A stretch of 12,668 nt of DNA, from assembly GCA_937936215.1 (NCBI GenBank), contig CALGWX010000338.1, forward strand, positions 1-12,668. Reading direction: 5' to 3'. This document shows positions 6,303 through 12,668 of this stretch, in pieces. The translations under genes were made by a program, and so were the position numbers. Numbering within the stretch: position 1 is the first letter of the stretch; each line of letters opens with the position of its first letter. This DNA comes from an uncultured Burkholderiaceae bacterium (GTDB lineage: Bacteria > Pseudomonadota > Gammaproteobacteria > Burkholderiales > Burkholderiaceae_F). The notes under the pieces are model-generated. The model did not search any database. It saw only the letters and a list, made by a program, of their open reading frames with translations, and was not told where the DNA came from.

Positions 6303-6338
6303 GCGAATAGCCCGGCCCCGCGCCGGGCTGTTCGCTTT
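6303..6338 (+). terminator. Strong hairpin terminator after the small peptide gene
   Basis: GCGAATAGCCCGGC (6303-6316) pairs with GCCGGGCTGTTCGC (6322-6335) over 14 bp with one T-G wobble, closing a 5-nt loop. Only TTT follows, so the U-tract is short, but stem length and placement 45 nt after the peptide stop codon fit a terminator for that plus-strand unit. Confidence 0.8.
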
Positions 6339-6586
6339 CATGCGGCTGCTCCCGTCGTGACACCGGCATCCTGGCGTCGAGCGCGGGCGGCGCCTGATCA
6401 CGCGGCTGCGTTGCCGTGCCTGGCCGCAGCGATCCGCGGGGTCGGCGTTGATGAAGCTGGGATCGAGCAAAGCGCCCACGCCAGGCGAGCTTCGGTGTAC
6501 GTTGACCGACGCGCGCTGCATTAGGAGCGAGTCGCGGCGTGACGCACCGCAAGTGGCTCTGCGGCGGGGCGGCAGCGGCCGCCGCA
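6339..6586. other. Intergenic region between two convergent units
   Basis: Together with the terminator this makes a 328-nt gap after the peptide gene. I find no supported gene. TTGACC at 6502-6507 looks like a -35 but has no -10 at the right distance. A GTG at 6539 opens a frame that soon runs antisense to the peptidase gene and is not protein-like. A 6-bp GC hairpin near 6569-6584 has no T-tract. Confidence 0.5.
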
Positions 6587-8590
6587 TCACGGCGGCAGGT
6601 TGTCGATCGGGATCGGCGCCACGGCGTCCGCCGGCCGAAAGCCGAGCACCCGCCCGAGGAAGTACAGCTCCGCTTCCAGCGCCCGCCGGATGTTTGCTGC
6701 GCGGCGAAAGCCGTGCTGCTCGCCCTCGAACTCCAGGTAGGCGACGGGTTGGCCGCGCGCACGGACGGCGGCGACGATGGCGCGGCTCTGCGCCGGCGGC
6801 ACCGCGTTGTCTTCCGCGGCCTGGAAGGCGATCAACGCCGCGTTCAGGCGCTGCAGGTGATGGATCGGGCTGCGCGCGCGGGAGACCTCACGGCCCTGCG
6901 GCAGCGGCGCCACGAGCGAGTCGAGGTAGCGGCTTTCGAACTTGTGCGTGTCGGCGGCGATCGCCTCCAGGTCGGCGATGCCGTAGTAGTTCACCCCAGC
7001 GGCGAAGGCGTCGGTGAAGGCCAGCGCGCACAGCACGGTGTAGCCGCCGGCGCTGCCGCCGCGGATCACCACGCGACGGCCGTCGACGCGGCCTGACGCG
7101 ACGAGGTGGCGCACGGCGGCCACCGCGTCGGCGAGGTCGACCACGCCCCACTGGCCGCGCAGCCGTTGCCGGTAGTCGCGGCCGAAGCCGGAGGAGCCGC
7201 CGTAGTTGACGTCGACCAGCGCCCAGCCCCGCGTGGTCCAGAACTGCCGGTTCAGGTTCAGCGTCGGCGAGCTGTGCCCGGTCGGCCCGCCGTGCAGCAC
7301 CACCATCAGCGGCGGCCGCTCGCCTTCTGGCGCGGCGTCGTCGGGGTTGCGCGGCGGGTAGAAGAAGGCGTGGGCGGTGCGCGGAGCGCCGTCGGGGCCG
7401 GGCGCGGTCGGGAACTCGATCTTCTCGGCGCGGGAGACGTACGCCGGCGGCAGCGGCGAGGCCGAGGGCCGGCGGATCACGCGGTGAGCGCCGGTGGCGA
7501 GATCGATCGCGATCAGCGCCGGCAGGTCATCCTCGGCGGCGGCGACCGCGTAGCCGGCGGTGCGCGCACCGAGCATGCCGATCGAGCCATAGGCCACGTA
7601 GGGCAGCGGCGTAACGATGCCGTGGGCGAGGTCGATCAGGGCCAGCTGGTCGCGGGCCTGGCGGCAGACGCGCGCCACCGCGTGGCCGTCGCCGGTCAGC
7701 ACATAGCTCGACTGACCGAGCTGCCAGAGCGGCCCGCCGACCTCGGCGGCCATCGGCGCGACCGGCGCGACGATCCCATCGCGCCAGCGGTACAGGTTCC
7801 ACCAGCCGCTGCGGTCGGAGAGAAAGTAAAGCGCGCCATCGGCGTCCCAGCACGGCTCGAGCACCGACTCGTCCACGCCGCCGGCCACCGCGCGCAGTTC
7901 GCTGAGCGAGTCGCCGTCCAGCCTCGCGACGTACAACGTCGCGCCGTCCCACGGCATCTGCGGATGGTTCCAGGCGATGAAGGCGAGGTACCGCCAGTCC
8001 GGGCTCGGCCGCGGAAAGGCGACGAAGTCCGACCCGCCGTAGAGCACCGCGCCTTCGCCTGCCTCAGACGGGTCGATGGCGACGACTTCGTTGCGCGGCT
8101 CGCCGCCGGCGCGACGGTCCTCGCGGACGAAGAAGACGCGTGCGCCGTCCGGACTGGCGGCGCCATCGGCATAGCGCAGGCCGGCGGGCGTGAGCGGCTG
8201 CGGCGGCCGCCCTGGCTCGACGACGTAAACACGCTGGTCGGCGTCGTTGGAAAACAGCAGCCGTTCGCCGGCCTGCACGAAGGCCAGGCCCCCATACTCG
8301 TGCACCCGGGTGCGGACGATGAAGTCCGGCGGCACCTGCTCGCTGGCACGCCCCGGTTCGTTGCCGCGCTGGCGCGCGCAGCCGCGGCCAAGGCCGGCGG
8401 CGACGGGCCGTCCGGCAGCCAGGCTTCGTCGAGCGCCAGCAGCGCGACGCGGCCGCCCTCGTCCGGCCGCGTCTCGGTCCAGAGCAAGCGGCCGCCGAAC
8501 GCGCGCCTGGCCAATCGAGGCCGACGCGGTGGCCAGCCGCTCGGCGCTCAGCGGCGAGGCCCAGGCGCCGTGTGGGGCAACGATCGTCAT
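6587..8590 (-). CDS. S9-family (prolyl oligopeptidase-type) serine peptidase
   Basis: A 667-residue peptidase with an N-terminal beta-propeller and a C-terminal alpha/beta-hydrolase domain, similar to acylaminoacyl-peptidase and dipeptidyl-peptidase relatives. Propeller landmarks are VRTRVHEYGG near 92-101 and SPDGARVFFVRED. The hydrolase domain shows LMVVLHGGPTGH (oxyanion region), NYGGSSGFGRDYR, the nucleophile Ser513 in RGGSAGGY, Asp594 in AAEDNAVPP and His626 in GEQHGFR: a complete triad. No signal peptide, so probably cytoplasmic, cleaving short peptides. The start at ATG 8590 gives the family N-terminus (APHGAWASPLSAERL); upstream the same frame stays open only as an antisense-like shadow of the phosphodiesterase gene in another frame. 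It lies 38 nt after that gene, so co-transcription is likely. Residues about 31-85 read sensibly only in another frame; see 8330-8512. Confidence 0.93.
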   Translation of the reverse strand: MTIVAPHGAWASPLSAERLATASASIGQARVRRPLALDRDAAGRGRPRRAAGARRSLAAGRPVAAGLGRGCARQRGNEPGRASEQVPPDFIVRTRVHEYGGLAFVQAGERLLFSNDADQRVYVVEPGRPPQPLTPAGLRYADGAASPDGARVFFVREDRRAGGEPRNEVVAIDPSEAGEGAVLYGGSDFVAFPRPSPDWRYLAFIAWNHPQMPWDGATLYVARLDGDSLSELRAVAGGVDESVLEPCWDADGALYFLSDRSGWWNLYRWRDGIVAPVAPMAAEVGGPLWQLGQSSYVLTGDGHAVARVCRQARDQLALIDLAHGIVTPLPYVAYGSIGMLGARTAGYAVAAAEDDLPALIAIDLATGAHRVIRRPSASPLPPAYVSRAEKIEFPTAPGPDGAPRTAHAFFYPPRNPDDAAPEGERPPLMVVLHGGPTGHSSPTLNLNRQFWTTRGWALVDVNYGGSSGFGRDYRQRLRGQWGVVDLADAVAAVRHLVASGRVDGRRVVIRGGSAGGYTVLCALAFTDAFAAGVNYYGIADLEAIAADTHKFESRYLDSLVAPLPQGREVSRARSPIHHLQRLNAALIAFQAAEDNAVPPAQSRAIVAAVRARGQPVAYLEFEGEQHGFRRAANIRRALEAELYFLGRVLGFRPADAVAPIPIDNLPP
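8330..8512 (-). other. Segment with two compensating frameshifts inside the S9 peptidase gene
   Basis: In the gene's own frame this segment reads as low-complexity Arg/Ala/Gly (for example RDAAGRGRPRRAAGARR), as expected for GC-rich DNA read out of frame. One base over, the same DNA gives FGGRLLWTETRPDEGGRVAL, which is what S9 propellers carry after the first strand. The correct frame before (SIGQAR) and after (PPDFIVRTRVHEYGG) is the gene's own. So one indel lies near 8498-8512 and the opposite one somewhere within about 8330-8410. No stop codon is created, so the product remains full length with a scrambled stretch of about 55 residues, unless these are sequence errors. Confidence 0.8.
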
Positions 8591-8628
8591 GCGCGTTTTC
8601 CGGTTGCGGTTCGGGTCGGCTCGATCGC

Positions 8629-9816
8629 TCAGGGCGCGGCGCCGCCGAGGGCGAGCGGCACCCGCCGCTCGGCGCTCGAAAGCCCGCCGTGCATGCCGAC
8701 CAGCGTCGGCGGCTTCTCGCCCGGCAGCACGTCGATCAGGAAGGCGTCGCTCCTCGGCAGCAGCACGTGCGTGCCCAGCCGCGGCGCTAGGCGCGGATGC
8801 GGCGCGTCGGGGCCGAGCCAGCCGGCCGCGATCAGGGCGTCGCTTTCCACCGTGACGAAGTGTCCGCCGAGCGCGCGCTCGACCCGCGCCGGAAAGCCGT
8901 CGCGCTGCGCCTGGCGCACGTAGGCCACCGGCGCACGCGGTCCGCCGCACAGCGGCCGCTCGAGACACTCGGCGATCTCCGGAAAGTGCTCCAGGCGAAA
9001 GCGGTGGGCCGGCGGTACGTCGACGAAGCCGTGGTCGGCGGTGACGGCGAGCAACGCGCCGCGGCGCGCGAGCAGATCCGACAGCCGCTCGAAGGTCAGG
9101 TCCAGCCGCCGCGCCACCGCCACGGCGCGGTCGCTCGCCACGCCGAACTCGTGCGCGGTCGCGTCGAAGGCCTCGCTGTACGCCAACACGTAGCTGCCGC
9201 CGGGGCTGGCGTCGATGGCGGCACAGATCGCTGCGCAGAGGCCGTCGTCGTCGGTGAACGGCAGGCGCCGGGCGCCGGCGTGCGCATAGCGGCTGTAGGT
9301 CGACTCCGCGAGCGCGGCGGGCAGCACCGCAAAGCAGGGCCGCTGCGCGCGCGCCGCCAGCGACGGTTGCGGATAGAGCGCGGCGGCCTCGAGCACCGCC
9401 GGCAGGCGGCCGCCGGTCGGGCGCGGCTGCAAAGGCAGGGTGCTGTAGACGCCGCCGAGCTCCTCGAACCAGACGAACCACTCCGGCACCGCGTGGGCTG
9501 CCGGTGCGCGCGCGGTGGCCAGCAGCGTGACCACCGGCGCCGTGCTCGACGGATAGATCGTCTCGATTTCGCCGCGCATGGCGCCGGCCAGCGCGCCGCG
9601 CGGTGCCAGCAGCTGCAACGGTTCGACGCCGAGGCCATCGATCAGCCACAGCACCAGGTGCCGCGCGGCCAGCAGCGGCTCGCGCAACCGCGCCTCCGTC
9701 AGCAGCGGGTAGGGCGATGCCCTGCTGATCGCCGTCTCCAGGGTCGCGGCGAGATTCAGCAGGCTGCGGCCCGAGAAGTCGGGTCCAGCGAGTCCGGCGA
9801 GTTCAGGCAGCGGCAT
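8629..9816 (-). CDS. Alkaline-phosphatase-superfamily type I phosphodiesterase / nucleotide pyrophosphatase
   Basis: A 395-residue metal-dependent phosphoesterase. Two-metal site and nucleophile are visible: Asp60 in LWLIDGLG, the Ser/Thr nucleophile region YPSSTAPVVTLL (88-99, Thr92 the likely nucleophile), Asp218 and His222 in SEAFDATAHEFG, Asp261-His262 in TADHG, and His376 in GMHGGLSSAE. This order is that of nucleotide pyrophosphatase/phosphodiesterase members, which hydrolyse phosphodiester or pyrophosphate bonds; the physiological substrate is unknown. There is no signal peptide, so a cytoplasmic location is likely. The start is uncertain: ATG 9816 gives the normal N-terminus (PELAG then DFSGRSLLNL), but no ribosome binding site is evident; the frame stays open upstream to 9933 without homologous-looking sequence. 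It is the first gene of a likely two-gene unit with the S9 peptidase. Confidence 0.9.
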   Translation of the reverse strand: MPLPELAGLAGPDFSGRSLLNLAATLETAISRASPYPLLTEARLREPLLAARHLVLWLIDGLGVEPLQLLAPRGALAGAMRGEIETIYPSSTAPVVTLLATARAPAAHAVPEWFVWFEELGGVYSTLPLQPRPTGGRLPAVLEAAALYPQPSLAARAQRPCFAVLPAALAESTYSRYAHAGARRLPFTDDDGLCAAICAAIDASPGGSYVLAYSEAFDATAHEFGVASDRAVAVARRLDLTFERLSDLLARRGALLAVTADHGFVDVPPAHRFRLEHFPEIAECLERPLCGGPRAPVAYVRQAQRDGFPARVERALGGHFVTVESDALIAAGWLGPDAPHPRLAPRLGTHVLLPRSDAFLIDVLPGEKPPTLVGMHGGLSSAERRVPLALGGAAP

Positions 9817-9864
9817 CGGCAGCGTGCAGGCGCATGGGCGCAGCGTACCCCCGGCGGCGGTGAT

Positions 9865-9881
9865 GCCCCTCCAGCAGGGGC
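9865..9881. repeat. Small inverted repeat in the phosphodiesterase-hemG divergent region
   Basis: GCCCCT (9865-9870) and AGGGGC (9876-9881) form a 6-bp stem around CCAGC, 49 nt upstream of the proposed phosphodiesterase start. It could be an operator or a leader hairpin of that minus-strand transcript. No T-tract follows on either strand, so it is not a typical terminator. The 241-nt gap between the two divergent genes must also carry their promoters. Confidence 0.4.
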
Positions 9882-10057
9882 GCGTCTGGGCGACCCCGGA
9901 TCGGCGGCGAACCGATTTGATCCTGAGCAACACGGGGCAATACCGGATGCGGTGTAACGGGCTGCGCGGGCATGACCTGCGTCAGCGGACGGCAAAACCG
10001 CGCTGCTAGCCTCGATCGCGATGTCGGTGCCCGCCGCGGCGGACGTGCGAGTGCAAA

Positions 10058-10597
10058 GTGGCCAACACGCTGTTGCTGTATTCGACCAACTACGGGCTGT
10101 CGCAGAAGATTTGCGAGCGGATCCAGGCGAGCCTTGGCGCCAAGGGCCATGCGGCCGACGTCCGGCCGCTGGTGGGCCACGGCGTCGATCCCGCCGCCTA
10201 CGACGCCATCGTCATCGGCGCCAGTATCAAGCACGGCAAGCATCACCCGTCGGTGCTGGAGTTCATCCGCGCCCACCAGGGCCTACTGAGATCGAAGCCC
10301 AGCGCGCTGTTCTCGGTCAACCTGGTGGCGCGCAAGCCGGCCAAGAACACGCCGCAGACCAACCCGTACTTGAAGCGGCTGCTGGCCCGCTCGCCATGGC
10401 AGCCGAAGCTCACCGGCGTCTTTGCCGGCGAGCTGGACTACTCGCGTTACGGCCCGGTGGACAAGCACATGATGCGCTTCGTCATGTGGATCAACAAAGG
10501 GCCGACCGACTTCAACACCAAGGTCCAGTTCACCAACTGGGACGAGGTCGAGCGCTTCGCCGGCCAGGTGGCCAAGCTCGTCAACGGCCATGGCTGA
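10058..10597 (+). CDS. hemG: HemG-type protoporphyrinogen IX dehydrogenase (menaquinone), flavodoxin-like
   Basis: A 179-residue FMN protein of the long-chain flavodoxin fold, nearly the same length as E. coli HemG (181). The FMN phosphate loop is STNYGLS at 9-15; VIGASIKHGKHHPSV at 52-66 and the HemG-typical SVNLVARKP plus NTPQTNPY (86-104) follow, then YGPVDKHMMRFVMWIN and TNWDEVERFA. It oxidises protoporphyrinogen IX to protoporphyrin IX in haem synthesis, passing electrons to membrane quinone. The start is a GTG at 10058, chosen because it gives the exact family N-terminus; the ATG at 10021 is out of frame and the ribosome binding site is weak. The stop overlaps the start of the next gene by 8 nt, so the two are translationally coupled. 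GCTAGCCT at 10006-10013 may be part of the promoter. HemG is best known from gammaproteobacteria. Confidence 0.95.
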   Translation: MANTLLLYSTNYGLSQKICERIQASLGAKGHAADVRPLVGHGVDPAAYDAIVIGASIKHGKHHPSVLEFIRAHQGLLRSKPSALFSVNLVARKPAKNTPQTNPYLKRLLARSPWQPKLTGVFAGELDYSRYGPVDKHMMRFVMWINKGPTDFNTKVQFTNWDEVERFAGQVAKLVNGHG

Positions 10598-11297
10598 TGA
10601 CGCACGCCCGGCCGGCCTCGCCGGCGCCGATTCGGGGCGGCGCGCTGCCGCAGGCGGTGGGCCGGCGCTGAGCGTGGGGGCGGCGGCCACTGCCGTTTCG
10701 GCGGAGGTGGGAGCAGCCAGTTCACCCGCCGGCGTTGCCGAAGGCGCGGCGGTGGCGCGGTCCGTGCCAGCTGCGCCCGTGGCACCGCCGCTGCTGGACC
10801 GGCTCAACGGCCCGCTGCATCTGGCGGTGGCGCTGGCCGGCGTGTGGCTGCTCGCCAGCAGCCCCTGGATCGGCATGTACGACCGCCTGCCGCAGCCAGC
10901 TGGCTGGGCCAATCTCGCGCACGCGGCGGTCGGCTTCGCCGCGCTGCTGGCCGGCGCGGTCTACGCCGCCGGCTGCGCGCAGGGCGGGCGCTGGCGGCAG
11001 TACTTCCCGTGGGCGGGCGGCGACATCGGCGCCGTCGGCCGCGACGTAACCGGACTGGTTCGCGGCCGCCTGCCGACGGTCGAGGACGGCGGGCTGTTGC
11101 CGCTGATCGAGGGCCTGCTGCTGCTCGCCCTGCTCGCCGCCGCGGCGACCGGCGCGGCGTGGTTCTTCGTCCAGGGCACGGAGGCCGCGGCCGCGCTGCG
11201 GGAGCAGCACATCGTCGCCGCCCGTGCCCTCGGCGTGCTGCTGGCGCTGCACCTCGTCGGCGTGGCGCTGCACCTGCTCGACTTCGTGCGCGATTGA
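10590..11297 (+). CDS. Four-helix membrane protein resembling b-type cytochromes, coupled to hemG
   Basis: A 235-residue protein in two parts. Residues 1-68 are Ala/Gly/Ser/Pro-rich, without hydrophobic segments, probably disordered. Then come four likely membrane helices at about 75-91, 108-128, 170-193 and 212-230. Histidines sit in or next to them: H77, H111, H207, H221 and H228, with the last helix reading LGVLLALHLVGVALHLLDFV. This His pattern over four helices fits a cytochrome b561-like or b-type subunit able to hold haem, but I cannot prove haem binding, and the long N-terminal extension is unusual. The ATG at 10590 lies inside the end of hemG (8-nt overlap), pointing to translational coupling and a joint job. 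A plausible role is relaying electrons between HemG or quinone and the respiratory chain. The alternative is an unrelated small membrane subunit. Confidence 0.75.
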   Translation: MADDARPAGLAGADSGRRAAAGGGPALSVGAAATAVSAEVGAASSPAGVAEGAAVARSVPAAPVAPPLLDRLNGPLHLAVALAGVWLLASSPWIGMYDRLPQPAGWANLAHAAVGFAALLAGAVYAAGCAQGGRWRQYFPWAGGDIGAVGRDVTGLVRGRLPTVEDGGLLPLIEGLLLLALLAAAATGAAWFFVQGTEAAAALREQHIVAARALGVLLALHLVGVALHLLDFVRD

Positions 11298-11421
11298 TCG
11301 CTGCCATGACACCGACCCGCTCCGGCACCGACCCGCCGCCCCGATTACGGCGCGGGCGCGGCACCGCCAGCGCGGACACCCAAGGCTGACCGCGGGCCGC
11401 AACGACCACCAGGAGGTTCCC

Positions 11422-12668
11422 ATGAACGACATGAGCGTGACCGGACACGTCGGCGGCGCCGGCCTGGACACTGGCGACCTGGCGATGATGCTGGAGGCGC
11501 TGTCGCAATTCGTCGGCGGGGCGCTCAGCCCGCAGCGGCAACTGGAGCTCGACCACGAGGACGTCTGCCCCGAGGACACGGTGCGGGCGATGAGCGACCC
11601 GGCGCAGCTCGGCGTGCAGCTCATCTTCGTGCCGGCCGCCTACGGCGGCATGGACGGCGGCGCTTTCGATTCGTACCGCGTCTGCGAGGTGATGGCACGG
11701 CACGACATCGGCCTGGCCACGGCCGTGTTCGCCACCTTCCTCGGCAGCGACCCGATCCTGGTCGGCGCCACCGAGGAGCAGAAGCGGCGCTGGCTCGGCG
11801 CCATCGCCGAAAAGGGGGTGGTGTTCGCCTACGGCGCCACCGAGCCCGACGCCGGCAGCGACCTCGGGGCGCTGAAGACCACCGCCGAGCGCATCGAGAA
11901 GGACGGCGTGGTCACCGGCTACCGCATCAACGGCCGCAAGCAGTGGATCTCGAACGGCTCGATCGCCGACTTCACCACCATCCTCGCCCGCACGCCGGAG
12001 GGGCCGTCGTGGTTCGTGGTCGAGAAGGGCACGCCCGGCTTTACGGCCGGCAAGCCGGAGGACAAGCACGGCCTGCGGCTGTCGAACACGGCGGCGCTTT
12101 ATCTCGACAGCGTCGTGGTGCCGGCGGAGAACCTGATCGGCGGCGTCGAGGGCAAGGGGCTCGTGCAGGCGCAGCAGGTGTTCGGCTACACGCGGGTGAT
12201 GGTGGCGGCCTTCGGCCTCGGCGGCGGCTGGGAGGCGCTCGACCGCGCGATCGCCTACTCGCAGGAACGGCAACAAGGCGGCGGCCCGCTGTCGCAAAAG
12301 CAGGGCTACACGCACAAGCTGATCGTGCCGCACGCGGTGCGGCTGGAGGCGGCGCGCTCTTACATCGAGGACACGGCCGACAAGATCGACCGCGGCCTGG
12401 GCGCCAACGGCGCCATGAACACCGAGGGCGCGATCGCCAAGCTGATGGCCACCGAGGCCGGCAACGCGGCGGCCGACGCCGCCATCCAGGCCCATGGCGG
12501 CTACGGCTACACGCGCGAGTACGTGGTCGAGAAGGTCAAGCGCGACGTGCGCATCACCACGATCTACGAGGGCACCTCCGAGATCATGGAGATGACGATT
12601 GCCCGCGACCGCTGGCAGCTGCACCTGAAGACGGGCGGCGCGTACTACCGCGAGCGCGCCGCGCAGCT
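11422..12668 (+). CDS. Acyl-CoA dehydrogenase, 3' end outside the window
   Basis: Flavoenzyme that introduces the C2-C3 double bond into acyl-CoA in fatty acid or related degradation, passing electrons to ETF. Start ATG 11422 has AGGAGG (11411-11416) six nt upstream. The reading frame runs to the window end: 415 codons seen. Visible: the flavin/substrate motif YGATEPDAGSD at 137-147, QWISNG at 174-179, the FAD-binding QAHGGYGYTREY at 356-367 and the catalytic base Glu383 in TTIYEGTSEIMEMTIAR. Canonical members end about ten residues after this motif. Here the chain continues with WQLHLKTGGAYYRERAAQL, so this is a longer member with a C-terminal extension of unseen size. It begins 124 nt after the membrane-protein gene; operon membership is possible but not shown. 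There is no stop codon in the window, so the gene is partial. Confidence 0.96.
   Translation, partial: MNDMSVTGHVGGAGLDTGDLAMMLEALSQFVGGALSPQRQLELDHEDVCPEDTVRAMSDPAQLGVQLIFVPAAYGGMDGGAFDSYRVCEVMARHDIGLATAVFATFLGSDPILVGATEEQKRRWLGAIAEKGVVFAYGATEPDAGSDLGALKTTAERIEKDGVVTGYRINGRKQWISNGSIADFTTILARTPEGPSWFVVEKGTPGFTAGKPEDKHGLRLSNTAALYLDSVVVPAENLIGGVEGKGLVQAQQVFGYTRVMVAAFGLGGGWEALDRAIAYSQERQQGGGPLSQKQGYTHKLIVPHAVRLEAARSYIEDTADKIDRGLGANGAMNTEGAIAKLMATEAGNAAADAAIQAHGGYGYTREYVVEKVKRDVRITTIYEGTSEIMEMTIARDRWQLHLKTGGAYYRERAAQ

Noticed and set aside
6502..6530. A promoter with TTGACC as -35
   Set aside because: No -10-like hexamer at 15-19 nt, and no plausible plus-strand gene downstream.
7106..8923. A 605-codon plus-strand open frame
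   Set aside because: It runs antisense to the peptidase and into the phosphodiesterase, has no recognisable domain or ribosome binding site, and is His/Arg/Gly/Ala-rich as expected for a shadow frame.
8591..9649. A 353-codon upstream extension of the S9 peptidase frame, making 1020 residues
   Set aside because: The added part is Arg/Ala/Gly-rich and overlaps the phosphodiesterase gene in another frame. The S9 N-terminus begins at the ATG at 8590.
10804..12624. A 606-codon minus-strand open frame opposite the membrane protein and acyl-CoA dehydrogenase
   Set aside because: It is low-complexity (Arg/Ala/Gly/His/Leu), while the plus strand has clear catalytic motifs.
1..12668. CRISPR arrays, tRNA or rRNA genes, insertion sequences, phage genes, defence operons
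   Set aside because: I looked for regular repeats, cloverleaf-like arms with CCA-type ends, transposase motifs and typical defence domains and saw none.

Overview
The window is high-GC DNA with strongly G/C-ending codons and genes packed on both strands. It is most likely from a betaproteobacterium or a close high-GC proteobacterial relative. That is inferred from the gene families (RarD, ArfB, a cspA-type gene with a long leader, HemG, a large acyl-CoA dehydrogenase), not from any marker gene. I see no rRNA, tRNA, CRISPR array, transposase or phage gene.

Layout. Left part: rarD (219-1103, minus), arfB (1403-1813, plus), then a cold-shock protein gene (1934-2137, minus) with a clear intrinsic terminator and a structured leader. 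Centre-left: an orphan GroEL-type chaperonin (start 2620, plus), with no groES beside it. Its frame is broken by an in-frame TAG at 4033-4035 and then continues as recognisable GroEL C-terminus to 4221. A 140-residue protein of unknown function (4250-4672, minus) converges on it. Centre: a zinc-independent quinone-oxidoreductase-type enzyme (4796-5782) and a 60-residue single-span peptide (6076-6258) followed by a 14-bp terminator hairpin. Right-centre, minus strand: an alkaline-phosphatase-superfamily phosphodiesterase (8629-9816) followed 38 nt later by an S9 prolyl-oligopeptidase-family peptidase (6587-8590), probably one operon. Right, plus strand: hemG (10058-10597) overlapping a four-helix b-type cytochrome-like membrane protein (10590-11297), then an acyl-CoA dehydrogenase (from 11422) that runs off the window.

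Two systems deserve attention. First, the chaperonin aligns with E. coli GroEL without gaps over its first 237 residues. It lacks three nucleotide-pocket residues (K51N, D52S, D87N) but keeps the substrate-binding surface, and it carries an amber codon at the position of E. coli Tyr476. It is either a degenerating paralogue or a chaperonin that has given up normal ATP cycling. Second, hemG is translationally coupled to a putative haem-b membrane protein, suggesting a local electron path from protoporphyrinogen oxidation into the membrane.

The S9 peptidase gene contains about 55 codons that read sensibly only in another frame, bounded by two compensating frameshifts. Together with the chaperonin amber codon, this means sequence error has to be excluded before biology is built on either one.
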